This document shows, piece after piece, positions 31,364 through 44,265 of a stretch of DNA of 64,000 bases. A program made the position numbers and the translations under genes. Under the pieces are notes generated by a model, which saw only the letters and a program-made list of their open reading frames with translations, had not been told where the DNA came from and ran no database searches. Each line of letters begins with the position of its first letter. Positions within the stretch are counted from its first letter, which is position 1. The DNA is from Rhipicephalus microplus (lineage: Eukaryota > Arthropoda > Arachnida > Ixodida > Ixodidae), in NCBI RefSeq assembly GCF_043290135.1, contig NC_134703.1, positions 115,753,005 to 115,817,004 of the forward strand, read 5' to 3'.

Positions 31364-33950
31364 TGTCTGTACTGTGTTGACAGTTTCTGTTCTAACCATT
31401 TCATAATGTGTTCCCGACCTTACCCTACCTTTTTTTTTGTTTTGCTGCAGAAGTGTAACATGCACTTGTTTTTTGATGGCTACGTGTGACCCTCGTATTG
31501 CGGTCAAGTTCATGTGTCGCGTATGCGGGCCAACATATATAGTTTACATAGCGTGGCCTTCTCTCTACATTAGCATTTGACACAGTTCCAAACATTCAGT
31601 TTTCTCTTACGAGCCTCGACAGGCTTCAGACGTGGTATGTACAGATATTTTTGTGCTTCAGGACTTCCGGAAAACGTTTTATTTTTCCGCATGATGACAC
31701 CCTGTGGAGAAAAAAAATGAAGATATACAGACACCCACACAGCATATCTTGGAAGTTGGCACGTGTGGTTGTTAGTGCTGACGCCGCACTCTATTCAAAC
31801 AGTGCATGTGAGGCTGTTGTACTTGAGATTTCGAGGCAAGGGGTGACTGTATTGGTCTTCTTTTGTGCAAACGTATGCGTCGACGCATTTCTTGTGCGTC
31901 ATTTGCGCATTGTTTTGAGAGACGCACAGTTACTTGGTGTAATGGGGCAGAAACAAGAAAGGGGGTTAGCGCTTACGCATTAAATGCACGCTTAGAGTGA
32001 GGTTTGCACCGTAACATCACAAAAGTCGGGTGAAAAACATTAGAGAATGATACCACCGCAACGGTGCTTTCTTGCAAGAGAAGGACGAATGGATGTCGGA
32101 TGGGCCTAGCCCCTTCACTGCTTTTGTTTACTTATTGCCGGCATTTGCAATACCTTGCTTGCTTGCATTTTCGTTGGTGTCTTGCGTGCTGTAGTCATCA
32201 GTGTTTCATATTTCAATGTACGCATTGTCTAGTCAAGATTGCAGTCACTTCTGTTTGCGTCTGAAGGTGACGCACTTGGTGGCGGTAGACACGCTTGTCC
32301 GCTAGTGCGCTCACGCTTTTGATTCCTGTTGCGTTTGTCACAGTTTATTGTGCCTCTCATGTTTTTTTTTGTTTTTTGTTGATCATTTTCACGAATACAA
32401 TAGTGTGTGCAATGCTCTCAACGACTGTGCTCGGACCAGCTAGTTGCCAAATTTTGAGGAATTAGTAGTTTGTTGCCAATGAATAATTATGCGCTTCATC
32501 GCCTGTTTACTGTAGCTTCGGTTTCACTGTCGCGTGAGCCTTCAGTCGAGGGGCACGCGGGGATCGCTCCGGTTGCATTGTGGAAATTCTGCAGTGCAGT
32601 GTTTCACTTGTGCACAGGAAATTAGGTGGATTTGGGTATTGCAAGCATAATAACCTTTTCCTGTCTGCTCAGTCTGCGATGGAGGTCGCAGCTGTTTCTC
32701 CTCGAGTATTAATTCACTTGCATAAGAAATTGCGTGCTTCTTTCGAAGCTCATCACTAATTTATAATAAAGCAGCTTTACGAATTCTCGTTTTGAGGGAT
32801 ATTCATTTTTTTTTCTTTGCTTTATCGCCTTGTTTTCAAGTTTTCCTCCCAACGTTTTCATCTTTTCTGTTATTTGAGTGTTGGGGTCATAACCGGTGTT
32901 TAACTTGTTGCTCGTTTTTTATTCTAGAATTAAAGTATCGTTTAGCTCAGAACAGCATGTCATGTGCATACAGTGTCTAGATGCTAGTGCATTTGCTAAG
33001 GATTTCACTGGATGTATTGTCGTTTTGTACCCAGAACTGCTTGGAAAAGGAGCTTGTGCACTGTTGTCTGTTCTTGCAGAGGTAGTGCTACATAGCACTG
33101 TTTTTGCCGAGTTGGATATTGTCTTAGTAAGCACAATTCGCAACCGTATGAGGAACGACTGTGGAGAGACATAACTGTGCCTCAGGTTGTTTCTACTATT
33201 ACTAATGTAGTGTTTTGTTCTTGTGGGCCCCGCCCCCCTCTTTCGAGTCCTCTGTTATTGAGTTTCCTTTATTATAACAGGTTTTACAATGCTATAAATC
33301 TGTTAATTTGTCAGTACTTTCGTGAACTCTCTTGACTGAATGTACCACTAACTGCCGGTGAGGTAGTGTGACACCGGTATTTTGACTTTGTATGCGTTCC
33401 AGATTTACTGAACTTGTTTGTGTTATTTATGACTATATTTGCAGGGACATATCGGTTTTGTTGTGAGAGAGGTACGTGTGATTTTTTCGTTCCACGAGTT
33501 TTCACAGTGCACGGAAGCTGACGGGGGGCTTGCTTGTTTTGTAAATATGTGGCAGAATTGTACGTGTGAAGATCATAATGCGAGAGTTAGGCTTTGAATG
33601 GGCTTGGGAAACTACATTCCTAATTACTATAATTTTTTTTTTCTCGTGACGTCTGTAGATGTAGCCGGTTTTCCTGTGCAATGTATAATAAAAGAGATGA
33701 CGTGCGCCTCGTACTTGGAGTGGTCACCTGCAAAACTTCCAAGCATTGTATGTTAACCATGTAAAATACTCTATAGATATATCAAACATGTTCCCCTTTC
33801 ACTTTATGCCTGAGTTTAGCCTTGTTAATTGCAATTCTTTCTGTTGTAACACAGTTTTAGTTAGAAATTTACCAGCTGTTTGTTGCACAGATTATTTTCC
33901 TTTGTAACAAAAAGTGCATATGATGAAATAAAGTGTCAACGGCATTAAAG
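31364..33950 (+). other. possible long 3' UTR
   Basis: T/G-rich sequence without transposon ends or open frames. It terminates in AATAAA at 33927-33932 followed by a GT-rich TTCTTTGTGTGG, the normal arrangement for cleavage and polyadenylation on the + strand. Unlike neighbouring segments it is free of recognisable repeats. Confidence 0.45.
33927..33932 (+). promoter_or_regulatory. polyadenylation signal
   Basis: AATAAA with a downstream GT-rich element about 25 bases later. It is the best poly(A) site downstream of the RUSC-like exons. Confidence 0.55.
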
Positions 33951-34288
33951 AGTTCTTTGTGTGGACCTTATGTTACTGTGGCTACAGAGCAAGCTTTGCC
34001 CATCGAGTCATGTAAAGTGTTGATAAACATCAAAGAAAATTTTTTAATCATTCTGACTATAGTAGTAGTTGAAGGCTGCCTTCATTATTGATATGGCCAG
34101 TTGAACAGCCAGGATTTCAATTTAGGGATGTTTTTAGCAGGCCACCTACGAAAAAACTGAAAAATAGTTCATATTTTGATCTTGAGAATTTCTTGTGAAT
34201 ATGGGCTTTGCGATGCTGTGAACTATAATTCTCTGCGACACCATATAGAAATAAACTTTGGTAAAGAGTGGCCACTTGAGCTTTTCAG

Positions 34289-34389
34289 CCAGCCGCTGAG
34301 CAAGATGGGTCTGACCAACCACTATTCTCTGTTTCAGAAGCTCTTTTCAGGACTGTGGAGGCTACAGGGCCTCTCAGCCAATAAGAAGG
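34289..34389 (+). CDS. exon-like segment, unassigned
   Basis: CTTTTCAG acceptor, then QPLSKMGLTNHYSLFQKLFS and GLWRLQGLSANKK, then a weak G/GTGATT donor. It looks more coding than its surroundings but links to no known exon; it may be part of an alternative 3' end or a neighbouring gene, or chance. Confidence 0.25.
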
Positions 34390-36546
34390 GTGATTACACC
34401 CTCCACATGTATTCATCTGCACCATGTCGTCTGCTCACCATTATCACGGCGTCTGCTTGCTGAATCGTTTATACACACTTGTTGCAGAGAAGGCTGTTTT
34501 ATTAACTTAAAGATACTATAAAACTGCAAAACAAGCAGTCACACCAGGAACTTGAAGCGTGAATTTGTTTATCTACTGAAGATCGGTAGATGCTCATGCC
34601 GGCGAATTTCACTTTGTGGCTGTTTCTATGCGACACTTTTCCTGTCTCTCGTATAGCCGCTTCTGTTTCAACGCGTTCGTTCAAGTCTCTCGCTGCAATG
34701 CTTATTTTCTTTCTTTTTTTGTTTTCATCGAGGGAGGATTCGATGTGTACGAAATGCTATGCCATGTTGCATGTCCGTTGGAGACGCAGCGTTCTTCGTC
34801 TGGCGACACAGTCCAAGCACTGCCTCGGCACATTAGTCTTAGCAGATGCGCCTAATCAAGCAGCATATCTTGTTAATGAGAACAAAACGTAACTGATGTT
34901 TTATCCTCAGAGTAAGATGAAACAAATTGAAGGCTGATTTCACCATTTATTTGTTGCTGTCCACTGGTGGACATGTAGCAAGGGCAAGTTTGGATCGAAG
35001 TGGGTGGTCACTTCTGCATGGGTGCTGCCAGGTCGGTTTGTAAGCACAGTTAGCGGCGGTGACAAAAATAATTTCATGCGTATGAACGAAATGCGGTGAA
35101 TAAACGTATCACATATTGATGTGGCACAACAAAAACCAAACAGACGCAAATTTTAGTCGACCCGGTCAATTTTAAGGCACGTATTATATTTGGGGCTATG
35201 TTTTGTTGCGAAAGTGTGTGGTCTTCTTACACCCCGTAGCTTTGGCAGTGCTGAACCAAAGGGGTGGAATAGAGTGTAGATGGCATAGCCATGCTCGCTT
35301 CTACTGGTTAGTCAACACATGTAATAGCCACCTCAAAAGGACCATGAAAACCCGAGTTTGGTATCAACTTTTTTTCTAAGAAAACAATTGTTGATTTGTG
35401 CAATTCTCTGTATCGGCTCTACATCGTGCCTTGCTGAGGATGTTTAATGCGTTACCCTGAAAATCAGCGAAGTCTGACTAGAAGGTGTTGTCTTTCTGCA
35501 TTTGCTTTGCACAAAGGGTACACATTCATGTGGTTTAGATATACTGTGCATGTATTCTCTTTGTGAAAGCATGGGTGTGAAGCATAGTGGTTAAGACGCT
35601 CGCTTTCGAGCATGAGGATGCAATTGAAATCCCAGCATGAATAAGAGAAAAATTTGTTGTTTTATTTATGCTGAAGGCATTATCAAGTCTGAACAGCCGC
35701 GTGTGGCGCTCAAAGTAGCAGGGTAGCTCGGCCGCATATGGTAGTGTCTGCTCTTTATGTATAGTGCCTACAATATATGAAGCAATTCAAAGAACAGACA
35801 CTCAGGAGCCTTCCACCAGGCCCCAATGCAATTTGGCAATGCATCCGTAGATGTAAGGTGCAATCGAGGGAGCTGGTTATGGAAAAAACTAGGAGTGTGG
35901 GAATATTCGAAATTATGAATATTTGCTAATAGTGTTTGCTATACAATGCAATTTCCACTAAAATTTTTACTATTCGGACGTCCCATAGACAAATGCATTT
36001 GTCAACTAAAAGAGACCCCTTCAGATCTTCAATGTGCTTCATCTCATTACATTTTCGTGTTGTGGCAAAGCTATCTTTCAAACTTCTCAAAGACGAATAC
36101 AGTCAACGTCGGATTGAAAGTGGCTCCTTCAGGTTTCAAATACGTCACCTCATCACACTCCTGTATTGCTTCAAAGCTGTGGTTCAGGATCTTTTATGGT
36201 CTCAAATGTATTGACTCAAAATACACTGGTTCTACCATGGATATGGTAGATGTGGCAGAAGTAGGTGCTCAATAATGCTGTTCTTGACCTTAAATTTGTG
36301 CAGGAAGTCCAAGAAATCAGATGCCGAAAATTCTTGGCATTTAAAATTTGAAATTTTTTTGTGTGTTAACGTCTTCAAGGCAGATTTGGAACTACATACT
36401 CAAGAAAGCATACCCTTGTGTGCCACATCAGTTGGGCTTCCACAGAAGTTGAAAAGGGGGAAGGATATAGCATCTTTGCCTTTGACATGTAAAGTGTTGC
36501 TAGCAACACTTTGGCTACACAAAATTATGTACGAATACAAGCCATC
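34390..36546. other. AT-rich non-coding, one tRNA-like SINE head
   Basis: At 35572-35642 the sequence GCATAGTGGTTAAGACGCTC and a degenerate B box (GCAATTGAAATCCC) resemble a decayed tRNA-derived SINE. Nothing else is recognised. Confidence 0.45.
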
Positions 36547-36733
36547 GTGAACTTGGTTTACAGCGCAACACTAGAAACACACAAGGAAGGAGCAAAAGAT
36601 AAGGAAAAGACGAAGCTGACTCTCAACAGAATAAAAAAAAAAAGATTAGTTGAGAATCAGGTCCATCTTTTCTTTCTCTTTTGCTCCTTCCTTGTGCCTG
36701 GGTTTGTAATGTCGCGCTGTAAACCAAGTTCAC
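36547..36733. mobile_element. foldback element with ~80-bp inverted arms
   Basis: GTGAACTTGGTTTACAGCGC starts the left arm. The right arm, reversed, reads the same and continues with AAGGAAGGAGCAAAAGA in both arms. The arms are imperfect and separated by about 25 bases including an A-run. There is no coding capacity. Confidence 0.75.
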
Positions 36734-39700
36734 AATGAATCCCAACCAAGTGGCCTCCTCTAACCAAGTCTTACTCCTCTAATACGAGTCGGCCTCTGCA
36801 TTGCCTTATTCTTGATAAGACTATGAAATACCACTCCGCAAGCACTTCATCAACCTAGCGAAAAGAAGCACTTTCATCTTGCTATATTCTATAAGATTAT
36901 GCTTTAGCATCTTTTCCACCTTTTCTTTCTCGCAATTTCACTTTGAACTATTCGAAAAACGTATGATTCAATATGCACTCGTGTTTCAATATTCGAATTC
37001 GCTTCGCACCCAAAATTTTGCTACTTGCACAACTCTAGAAAGAACCTTTGAAAAAGCTTTAATATTGGAAGAGTCTCGCAATACTGAACAGTGTTAGTTG
37101 TTACCATGCTGCTGGGAGGGGTTGCTGCATGTGCCTCAGCAGACATTCAGAAAGGTGATCTTTCCCTGCTCCCTCTCACTAATGAAACACTCCTTTCCCA
37201 AGTTTTGTTATTGCCCCATTACACATGTAAGTGATGCTTTGCAAAAACCCAGCCGATTGACTAAGAACCATCGAGATGATCTTAGAACCTTTCGATGTGA
37301 TAACGCACACAACACAAACATTACAGATTCTTCTGAAACTTGCGTACTTGAATGTGTTACAAACAGTTGTTAATTAACAAGGTTTTGCCATTTGTCCTGA
37401 AGTGGAGCCTTTCAGGGAGCGAGTGAAGAAGCAGCAGAACAAGGTCTTCCAAAGGATAAAGAACACACTTGAGAGTGCACATTATTTTTGTCATGACTTT
37501 TGAAACTTCAACTGCTTTCCTGGCTACCCTGCTTATTTTGGTTTTGGTAGTTCCAAAATATCACAGGAGCCATAAAAGGTGCATGACACATTTGTATTGT
37601 GCCAGCTACACATGTTCTGCAATATTGAACACGCACCTACTGGCTGGCATCTCTATTAGATACTACATCTAGTCTCATTTTCACCAGAAACTTCATACAT
37701 GTGTCTATGTATTTTGTTTAGCCCATGTGTAGTTACACTCCTTTTAAGACCCGGCAAACGCCGAACTGAGTATAGTGAACTAAGACTGTCTATTAAACAT
37801 GTGACTATACTTTACACACTCAGGACATCACATCAACTTTATTTCACTAGCTCAGTTGAATATCAAGCACAATGTTCTTGGCCTTAAGCACAAAGCTAAT
37901 CTATTTTTCTTTTGCAGGAGGTTACCTAGCTTCAAACTATCAGCAAACCACTGTGTGCTCCTGCAAGCCTTGTTGTTTCAAGCACTTCTCGATATTTAAC
38001 TATAACTTTTGTACTCTGGAATATAGAAGAAAAGCACATCTGTGTAATGCAGAACTGAAGCTCAAAGTTGAAATGTGTTGCAAATAATACTTTTATGCAG
38101 GCATGATGAATTTCATGCAATGAAATGACCACATTCATCAGTTGTAATTGCAGATAATATGCAATAATCAATATAATAGGAGAACTTCCTTGTGCTCTCA
38201 ACTTGACGGTCTCACGCACAGAACTCCATGATTATGCAACTGCAGTTGAACAGAGAATAGGCCAACTATGCTTGAATGGTTAGAATAATATCTTGAGATT
38301 ATGAAAATGCCGTGAAACTCTCTTAGCAATAGCTGTTTCTGCCTGCAAGCTTATTGTTGTAAGCATCTTCTGGTTATTTGAGGCCTGCTACAATACACGG
38401 CATAGATCAAATCCGACATGCTTCAGGAGACATTCCTTCGTGCAAGCCCATAATGAAGTTTATGCAATTGTACAGCAGTTGTCATTAAAATGAACAAAGT
38501 TTGAACAAACCTACAGTGCAAGGACCTGACTATCTGGCGACTAGAGCTTCATGAGAAAATGAATGTGGTTGCAACTGTTGGTACATTTGGATGAATAACA
38601 CAGATTTTCAAAGTGGAAAAGATGTTCTAGCCCCCGAATTTAAAAGCAACGGAATTTGTTTTACCTCCGTTTTACACGATTTTTGCCGTTTTTGTGCTAC
38701 ACCTAAACATACACCTAAACACGGACTAGCCCAACACCTAAACTAGCTACACCTAAACACCGACTAGCCCAACTTTCAATAATATGGACCAAAATTTAAT
38801 TGAAGTGCCAAATATCTTGGCCTTCCTATTTAAGTTCTGCATTCACAGATGATCCAGATGGTGATGAGTGAATTAGTGAAGACTGTTTGCTTTTTTATGC
38901 ACATTTACAAAGTGTTACAAAATTGAAAAGCGTTTGGAAAAAAGATGAATATGCGTACGTCTTTATCTGACGCATTTTGCTACTGGCCATTCATGCATTC
39001 AGTCGGGCTAAAGTTCCTAGTGATACTATAAATTCGTACTGTGCGATTGCACCAGGAACCCAATAGTGAAGCTTGAACATGACACCCATTGAAGGGTACG
39101 TGTATACTTGAAATTTTCATCTTTGGCGAATCATAATGAAACAGTTGAGAAAAGTTCTGTTCACGCAAAGTTCGTGTGTTCCGACATCCTAAAAGTGAAA
39201 ACAATTAGCCATCGTGCCAGTTGATAGTATAATTAATTTCTCCTTCATGGTATTTGAACTCGTATCAATATGGGGAATAGGACAGGCCAATTCTTCAGAA
39301 ATCTACACGATATTTACATGTATCGTAAAAGTTCTGCCGCTACCCCACTCATACGTTGGTAGGGCGGTTAAGGCTTTCTCTGCATCTACTAGTACTGCCT
39401 AGCAAAACTTGGAGGCAATGCCATGGCATTTACCCAGCTTGTGTTAATTCTTTTATTATTGTTGTTGTGCGTCATGGCTCAATATTAACAGTAGATGTTT
39501 GAGACGGCTACACAATTACGGAAAAAAAACGTGGTAGTGACATTTAGACTTTACCGTATAGTTTAACATAGTTTGGTAAGCATTTCGTGATGAACACATC
39601 GAATGATCACAGCGATACATGTAATAATAATTTTTGGGGTTCTTACTCGATCATATCCAAAAGAAGGTTTTGAGGCATGCTGTAGAGGTTATCTAGTAAT

Positions 39701-40320
39701 TCGATGGAAGGGAGATGCGACAACTGCAGCCGGGATCACTGATGCACCACTTTCGAAGATAGAGTGCTGGCTGGTAGAACTTTCAGTGCGCTCCAGAATA
39801 ATAATTCAGAAAAAGCGTAAGCAAAAACTAATGAAGGAAGTGAAATTGCTTAAAAAAGAATAGGCGCCGTTCGTGTCTCACCAGAGGATATCAGCCGCAC
39901 CATTTGGCGACAGGAGACGGTTTGAAACTGCCGCCACTGCCGCGAAGTAGCTCTAACGCAGCCGTGGTACTCGTCTGCAAACACATGCTACACTGTAACA
40001 GTCGCAGACAAGTATGCGAGAAAGTGCTGATTGGTTACTTATATCAGTTTAACTTCCATGCAAACTGCTAATCGCGCTTTTCAGCTCGTAGTCGTATGCT
40101 ACGCTGGAAGCATTCAAACAAGCCTTAAAAATTCGCTGTGACCGCTGCATGCGGTAATAGGGTTTGTTATGTTGCGAATGTTCAATAATAGTAGCACAGA
40201 GCGTTGTCAACCCCACTGAAGAAAAAAAAAACGAAAAAAGATAAATGTACTCGAAATGAAATAAAATGTTGGTTATAAAGCTGTATTTCATATCACAACA
40301 CTCGCTTCGTTTTCTTTGTA
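36734..40320. other. AT-rich non-coding
   Basis: Contains a short tandem of CTAGCCCAACACCTAAAC-like units near 38700-38770. Short ORFs have no coding look. No gene is supported. Confidence 0.5.
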
Positions 40321-40392
40321 TAGTGGTCAGTATCTCCGCTTGTCATGAGGAAGACGGGGGTTCGATTCCCCGACAGAAAGTAGTTTATTTTG
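40320..40392 (+). tRNA. tRNA-Asp-like sequence, probably pseudogene or SINE head
   Basis: The D-arm region GTATAGTGGTCAGTATCTCC, an anticodon loop CTTGTCATG (GTC), and a perfect T-arm GGGGGTTCGATTCCCC follow the tRNA-Asp plan. The acceptor stem pairs poorly, with at least two mismatches, so a functional tRNA is unlikely. Confidence 0.5.
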
Positions 40393-40449
40393 TTATGAAT
40401 TTTTAACATATTTTAAACTAAACGTAGTTTACTTCACGCGTCAACATCG

Positions 40450-41933
40450 TCACCTTTAATTAGTACCCCTGATAATGCTCTACTTTTGTCTGGCGTCATA
40501 ACCCGCAGCAATGATCGAGTGTGAAAAACAAGCAGCCTCCGGAGTGAAAAGTTCTGTTGGGCTTGCTTCACCACAATAGACCCCGAAAACCAGTCGAAGA
40601 AGTTGAGGCCCTTTTTACCCATGATACGGCTAAACTTTTGTCTGGCGTCACAACTTGAAGTGGTGGGACAGCCACCAGCTCTTTCCGAATTCAAAGTTGC
40701 CCTGGTACGTTGGCTTCACCACGACGAATATCCAAAAGCGGTCGAAAAAATTAGGGCCCTCATCACCCCCGATAAGGCCCAACTTTTGTCTCACGTCACA
40801 CCTTGCAGTGATGGGCCAACTATGCTCCCTTTATTTCTCCTGGTACGTTGGCTTCATTGCAGTAGTGGCCAAAAGCAGTCGAAAAAGTTGAGGCCCTTAT
40901 CCCCACTGATAAGGCTCAACTTTTGTCTGACGTCACACCCCGCAGCAGTGATCCAGTATGCGTAAACATGCAGCCTCCGGAGTCAATTGTGCCCCTGTTA
41001 AGCTTGCTTCACCACAATAGGCCTCGAAAACCAGTAAAAAAGTTGAGGCTCTTATCACCCATGATAAGGCGAAACTTTTGTTTGACGTCACAACTTGCAG
41101 TGGCGGAACAGCCATCAGCTCTTTCCGAGTTCAAAGTTGCCCTGGTGCGTTGGCTTCACCGCAATTAATGCTCAAAAGTGGTCGAAAAAGTTAGGGCCCT
41201 TATCACCCCTGATAAGGCTCAACTTTTGTCTGACGTCACACCTTGTAGCAATGGGCCAACTATGCTTTCTTTAGTTCTCCTGGTACGTTGGCTTCACTGC
41301 AGTAGTGTCCAAAAACAGTCGAAAAACTTGAGGCTTATCACCGCTGATAAGGGTCAACTTTTGTCTAACGTCACACCCCGTAGCAATAATTGAGTATGCG
41401 TAAAAAAAGCAACCTCTGAAGTGCCCCTGTAAAGGCTGCTTTATCAAAATAGGCCTCGAAAACCAGTAAAAAAAGATGAGGCTCTTATCACCCATGATAA
41501 GGCTAAACTTTTTTCTGACGCCGCAACTTGCAGTGGCGGGACAGCCATCAGCTCTTTCCGAGTTCAAAGTTACCCTGGTACGTTGGCTTCACCGCAATCA
41601 ATGCCCAAAAGCGGCCGAAAAAGTTAGGGCCCTTATCACTCCCGATAAGTTATAATTTCTGTCTGATGTCACACCTTGCAGAGATGGGCCAACTATGCTT
41701 TCTTTAGTTCTCCTGGTACGTTGGCTTCACTGAAGTAGTGGCCCAAAGCAGTAAAAAAGTTGAGGCCCTTATCACTGCTGATAAGGCCCAACTTTTGTCT
41801 TACGTCACACCCCGTAGCAATGTTCGAGTGTGTAAGAGAAGCAACCTCCCGAGTGAAAAAGTTCTCCTGTTTGGCTTGCTGCACTGCAATAGATGCCGAA
41901 AACTAGTAGAAAAAGTTGGGGCCCTTATCTGAT
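40450..41933. repeat. tandem array, ~145-bp monomers in a 3-monomer higher-order repeat
   Basis: Ten monomers start at the TTTTGTCTGACGTCA-type block near 40484, 40636, 40784, 40921, 41076, 41224, 41359, 41510, 41656 and 41793. Three monomer types alternate A-B-C, A-B-C, A-B-C, A, giving a 434-438-base higher-order period (A followed by CCCCG(C/T)AGCAA, B by AACTTGCAGTGG, C by CCTTGCAGTGATGG). Each carries a short inverted repeat such as CCTTATCACCCCTGATAAGG. No long frame runs through. Confidence 0.88.
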
Positions 41934-42468
41934 TGCAAGATTCTTGACGACAAGGCTAATTACTTAAGGCTAATGATAGCGAGCACATATTAACCACATA
42001 AATAAACCAGAACAGAAGTGAACTTAAAATCATGTTTTGCTCTGGATGGTTTCGTACTTGTGTGCCCACTCTTTGAAGGCGAGTGCCATGACCACAGGGC
42101 TCTACTGTTCACTTTTCTTCCTTTAGAATCGGAACCACATAAATAAAAATTTTCAGAAGAAAAAAGAAAGTGACTTTCTGGGTAGTCTGTATTTGAACCA
42201 CGATCCGACGACGAGGGTCTAGAAGAGTGGGCTAAACTCTGATGACTGTTGCCTATGAATAAATCTGAACAAAAATAACTGTCAGAAAAACAAATTGCTT
42301 GATTAGGGCAGAACGTGAACTCGGGTGCCCACTACCTGTAGGAACTTGTCTCGACTGAGCTAACATGGGTGATTGCAGAGAGTGAATAAATCTTAACCAC
42401 GTAAGAACTCGCCGGAAAAAAAAAATAACTTGGCTGGGACAGCACTTGAACTCGCGTGGTCTAAATAT

Positions 42469-42545
42469 CTGGAGCCCTCCACTACGGCATCTCTCATAAT
42501 AATATGGTGGTTTGGGACTTTCAACCCCACATATCAATTAATCAG
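42469..42545 (+). mobile_element. Ruka-type SINE, 3' fragment
   Basis: CTGGAGCCCTCCACTACGGC to CACATATCAATTAATC matches the tail of the copy at 13895. The tRNA-like head is replaced by unrelated sequence. Confidence 0.65.
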
Positions 42546-42799
42546 TTTATTTTCAGAAATTTATTAAAACAAGCTATATGAGAAGGCGGGAAAGGAAACA
42601 CAAGAAGGAAATACTCAGTGTGGCGTACTGTGACACTTATAAGCAACAATGTGATACATCTTTTTGCTGATCCAATAAAAAAAAGCATATTTAGGAAATT
42701 CGGTGAAAATGGCGCTGTAACGCCATCCTCGCGCTTCCGTATGTTGCCTGGTCGACCTTCGAGCACCTGAAGAGTCGACAGGTCCGCGGTCAGCCCTTT

Positions 42800-44265
42800 G
42801 CGTTATAGTTGTGTGGTTCACCATGTCTTGTTGGCATTGCAGTCCTGTCTTTCGTCCCGATCAAACATGTCGTCGGTTTCTTCGGCGTCGTGGTTCTGAT
42901 CCTCGCTCACACCGTTTCCTGGTACGCGCAGTGGGTGGTATGCGCAGCAGGTGTTGCCTGTTTCGCCTCAGCATCCGCTGGTCCTCGGTCTTCGCCATCT
43001 ACTATTTTGGTGGGGCTTGCTCACTTACAGTGGCTGTGCGTGACCAATCTCCATTAGGAATGCGGCCCTCTCGAGTGGTGGTAGTGTCTTGCGCTTCGAA
43101 GACTGGGGATGCTTTTTTACTAGAATTGCGGGATCATCTTGGGATTGTGCAGGGTCGTGCGAAGGTGTCAACCTTGCCTTCACATGGAGAGAAACCATCT
43201 TCCAGAGGGGGATAATGACCCAACCAAAGTCGCCGCAGGAGACATTGGCCTTGTTTAGGATAGATGCGCTTAACAATCTTGACCCCCTTTTCTGCCAGTA
43301 TATTTCACCACGGGAACTGTGCACTTGACGTGATGTGCTAAAGGTCATATTTTATGGTGAACTTTCGGAACTCTCTTGATCGAAACTGGGGCCCATTGTC
43401 ATTACATACTTGAACGGGGATGCCGTACCGTTAGAAAATTGCAGATATTTTATCGATGACTTCTTTGGCCGATATGCCCCTTAGCTCAGGGAAATTGGAG
43501 CGGAAATCGTATACAAGGGCATTGGAGGTTCCACCAAACTGAAAAAGGTCAATTCCCACTCGGTGCCATGGCATGTACGGGGTTGGCTGCATGAGCAGGG
43601 GCTCACTTAGCTGCTTACTGTATGCATACCTCTGGCAAGTACGGCACCTCCGCATGAAGGAATCAATAGCACTGCCGAGTCCATTGAGGCCGTAATACTA
43701 ATCAGCGTGCTCTACGCAGACGGGTTTCTTCATTCCTAGCTATGCCGGTACAAAACTGCGCATTCGTTGAACATTGGCGTGCACTTACATTCTCGACAAT
43801 GTAAAGAAAATCAGAGCATCCAAGGGGCAACTTGAGGCATCCAAGGGGCATCCTTCCTTCCTCTGGAAAATTTTCAAGAGGAAAGAAAATGTTGAGTTTA
43901 CTCTTAGCACGAGGTGTCCGTCGTGGATTCGTCGAAGAATTTCTTCTCTCATTACTTTGGGTATGACCACTTTGCAGCCCATGAGCAGTACTCCTTCAAC
44001 CACAGACAGTTCTCCCGCAAAGGGCTTGAGGTCATCTTCGACTGTGTCACCCCGTGAGATCCGTTCTTTCACCTCACTCAAATACGGGTCGTTCCTGGTT
44101 TCCTTTTCCGGACGTGCTTTCGTGGGCGTGCTTTCGATGACGGAGACGAGCTCTGTCGCGTGGATATCGACGTCTGTCAAGGCACTCGATGACTGGTATG
44201 GAACAGGTGCACGCGACAACACGTCCTCCAGAACCAGATCCTTGCCAGGCACGAACTGCAGTGTA
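42800..44265 (-). pseudogene. decayed Ty3/gypsy pol (RNase H end and integrase)
   Basis: Minus-strand pieces in order: EDVLSRAPVPYQSS (end of RNase H) and REEILRRIHDGHL (His part of the integrase zinc finger) at 44252-43870; MRRCRTCQRYA (Cys part) and HRVGIDLFQFGG (first catalytic Asp) at 43655-43431; NDNGPQFRSREF (second Asp) at about 43400. Several stops and frame changes, plus an inserted Penelope-like fragment near 43725-43860, show it is dead. The segment to about 42800 may be its remaining 3' part. Confidence 0.72.
43725..43865. repeat. direct-repeat copy 1 (Penelope-like element piece)
   Basis: TTTCTTCATTCCTAGCTATG through CTCGACAATGTAAAGAAAAT recurs with few changes at 44500-44585, and its continuation (AAATCAGAGCATCC, GGGCAACTT) recurs at 45271-45325. 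It interrupts the gypsy remnant. Confidence 0.65.

Noticed and set aside
39603..39863. 86-residue Lys-rich ORF
   Set aside because: No homology recognised, no splice or promoter context, AT-rich surroundings.
40450..41933. CRISPR-like array
   Set aside because: Repeats are about 145 bp with no unique spacers, the whole monomers repeat in A-B-C order, and the window is eukaryotic.
42809..43215. + strand ORFs of 82 and 134 residues
   Set aside because: They overlap the minus-strand gypsy remnant and show no motif.
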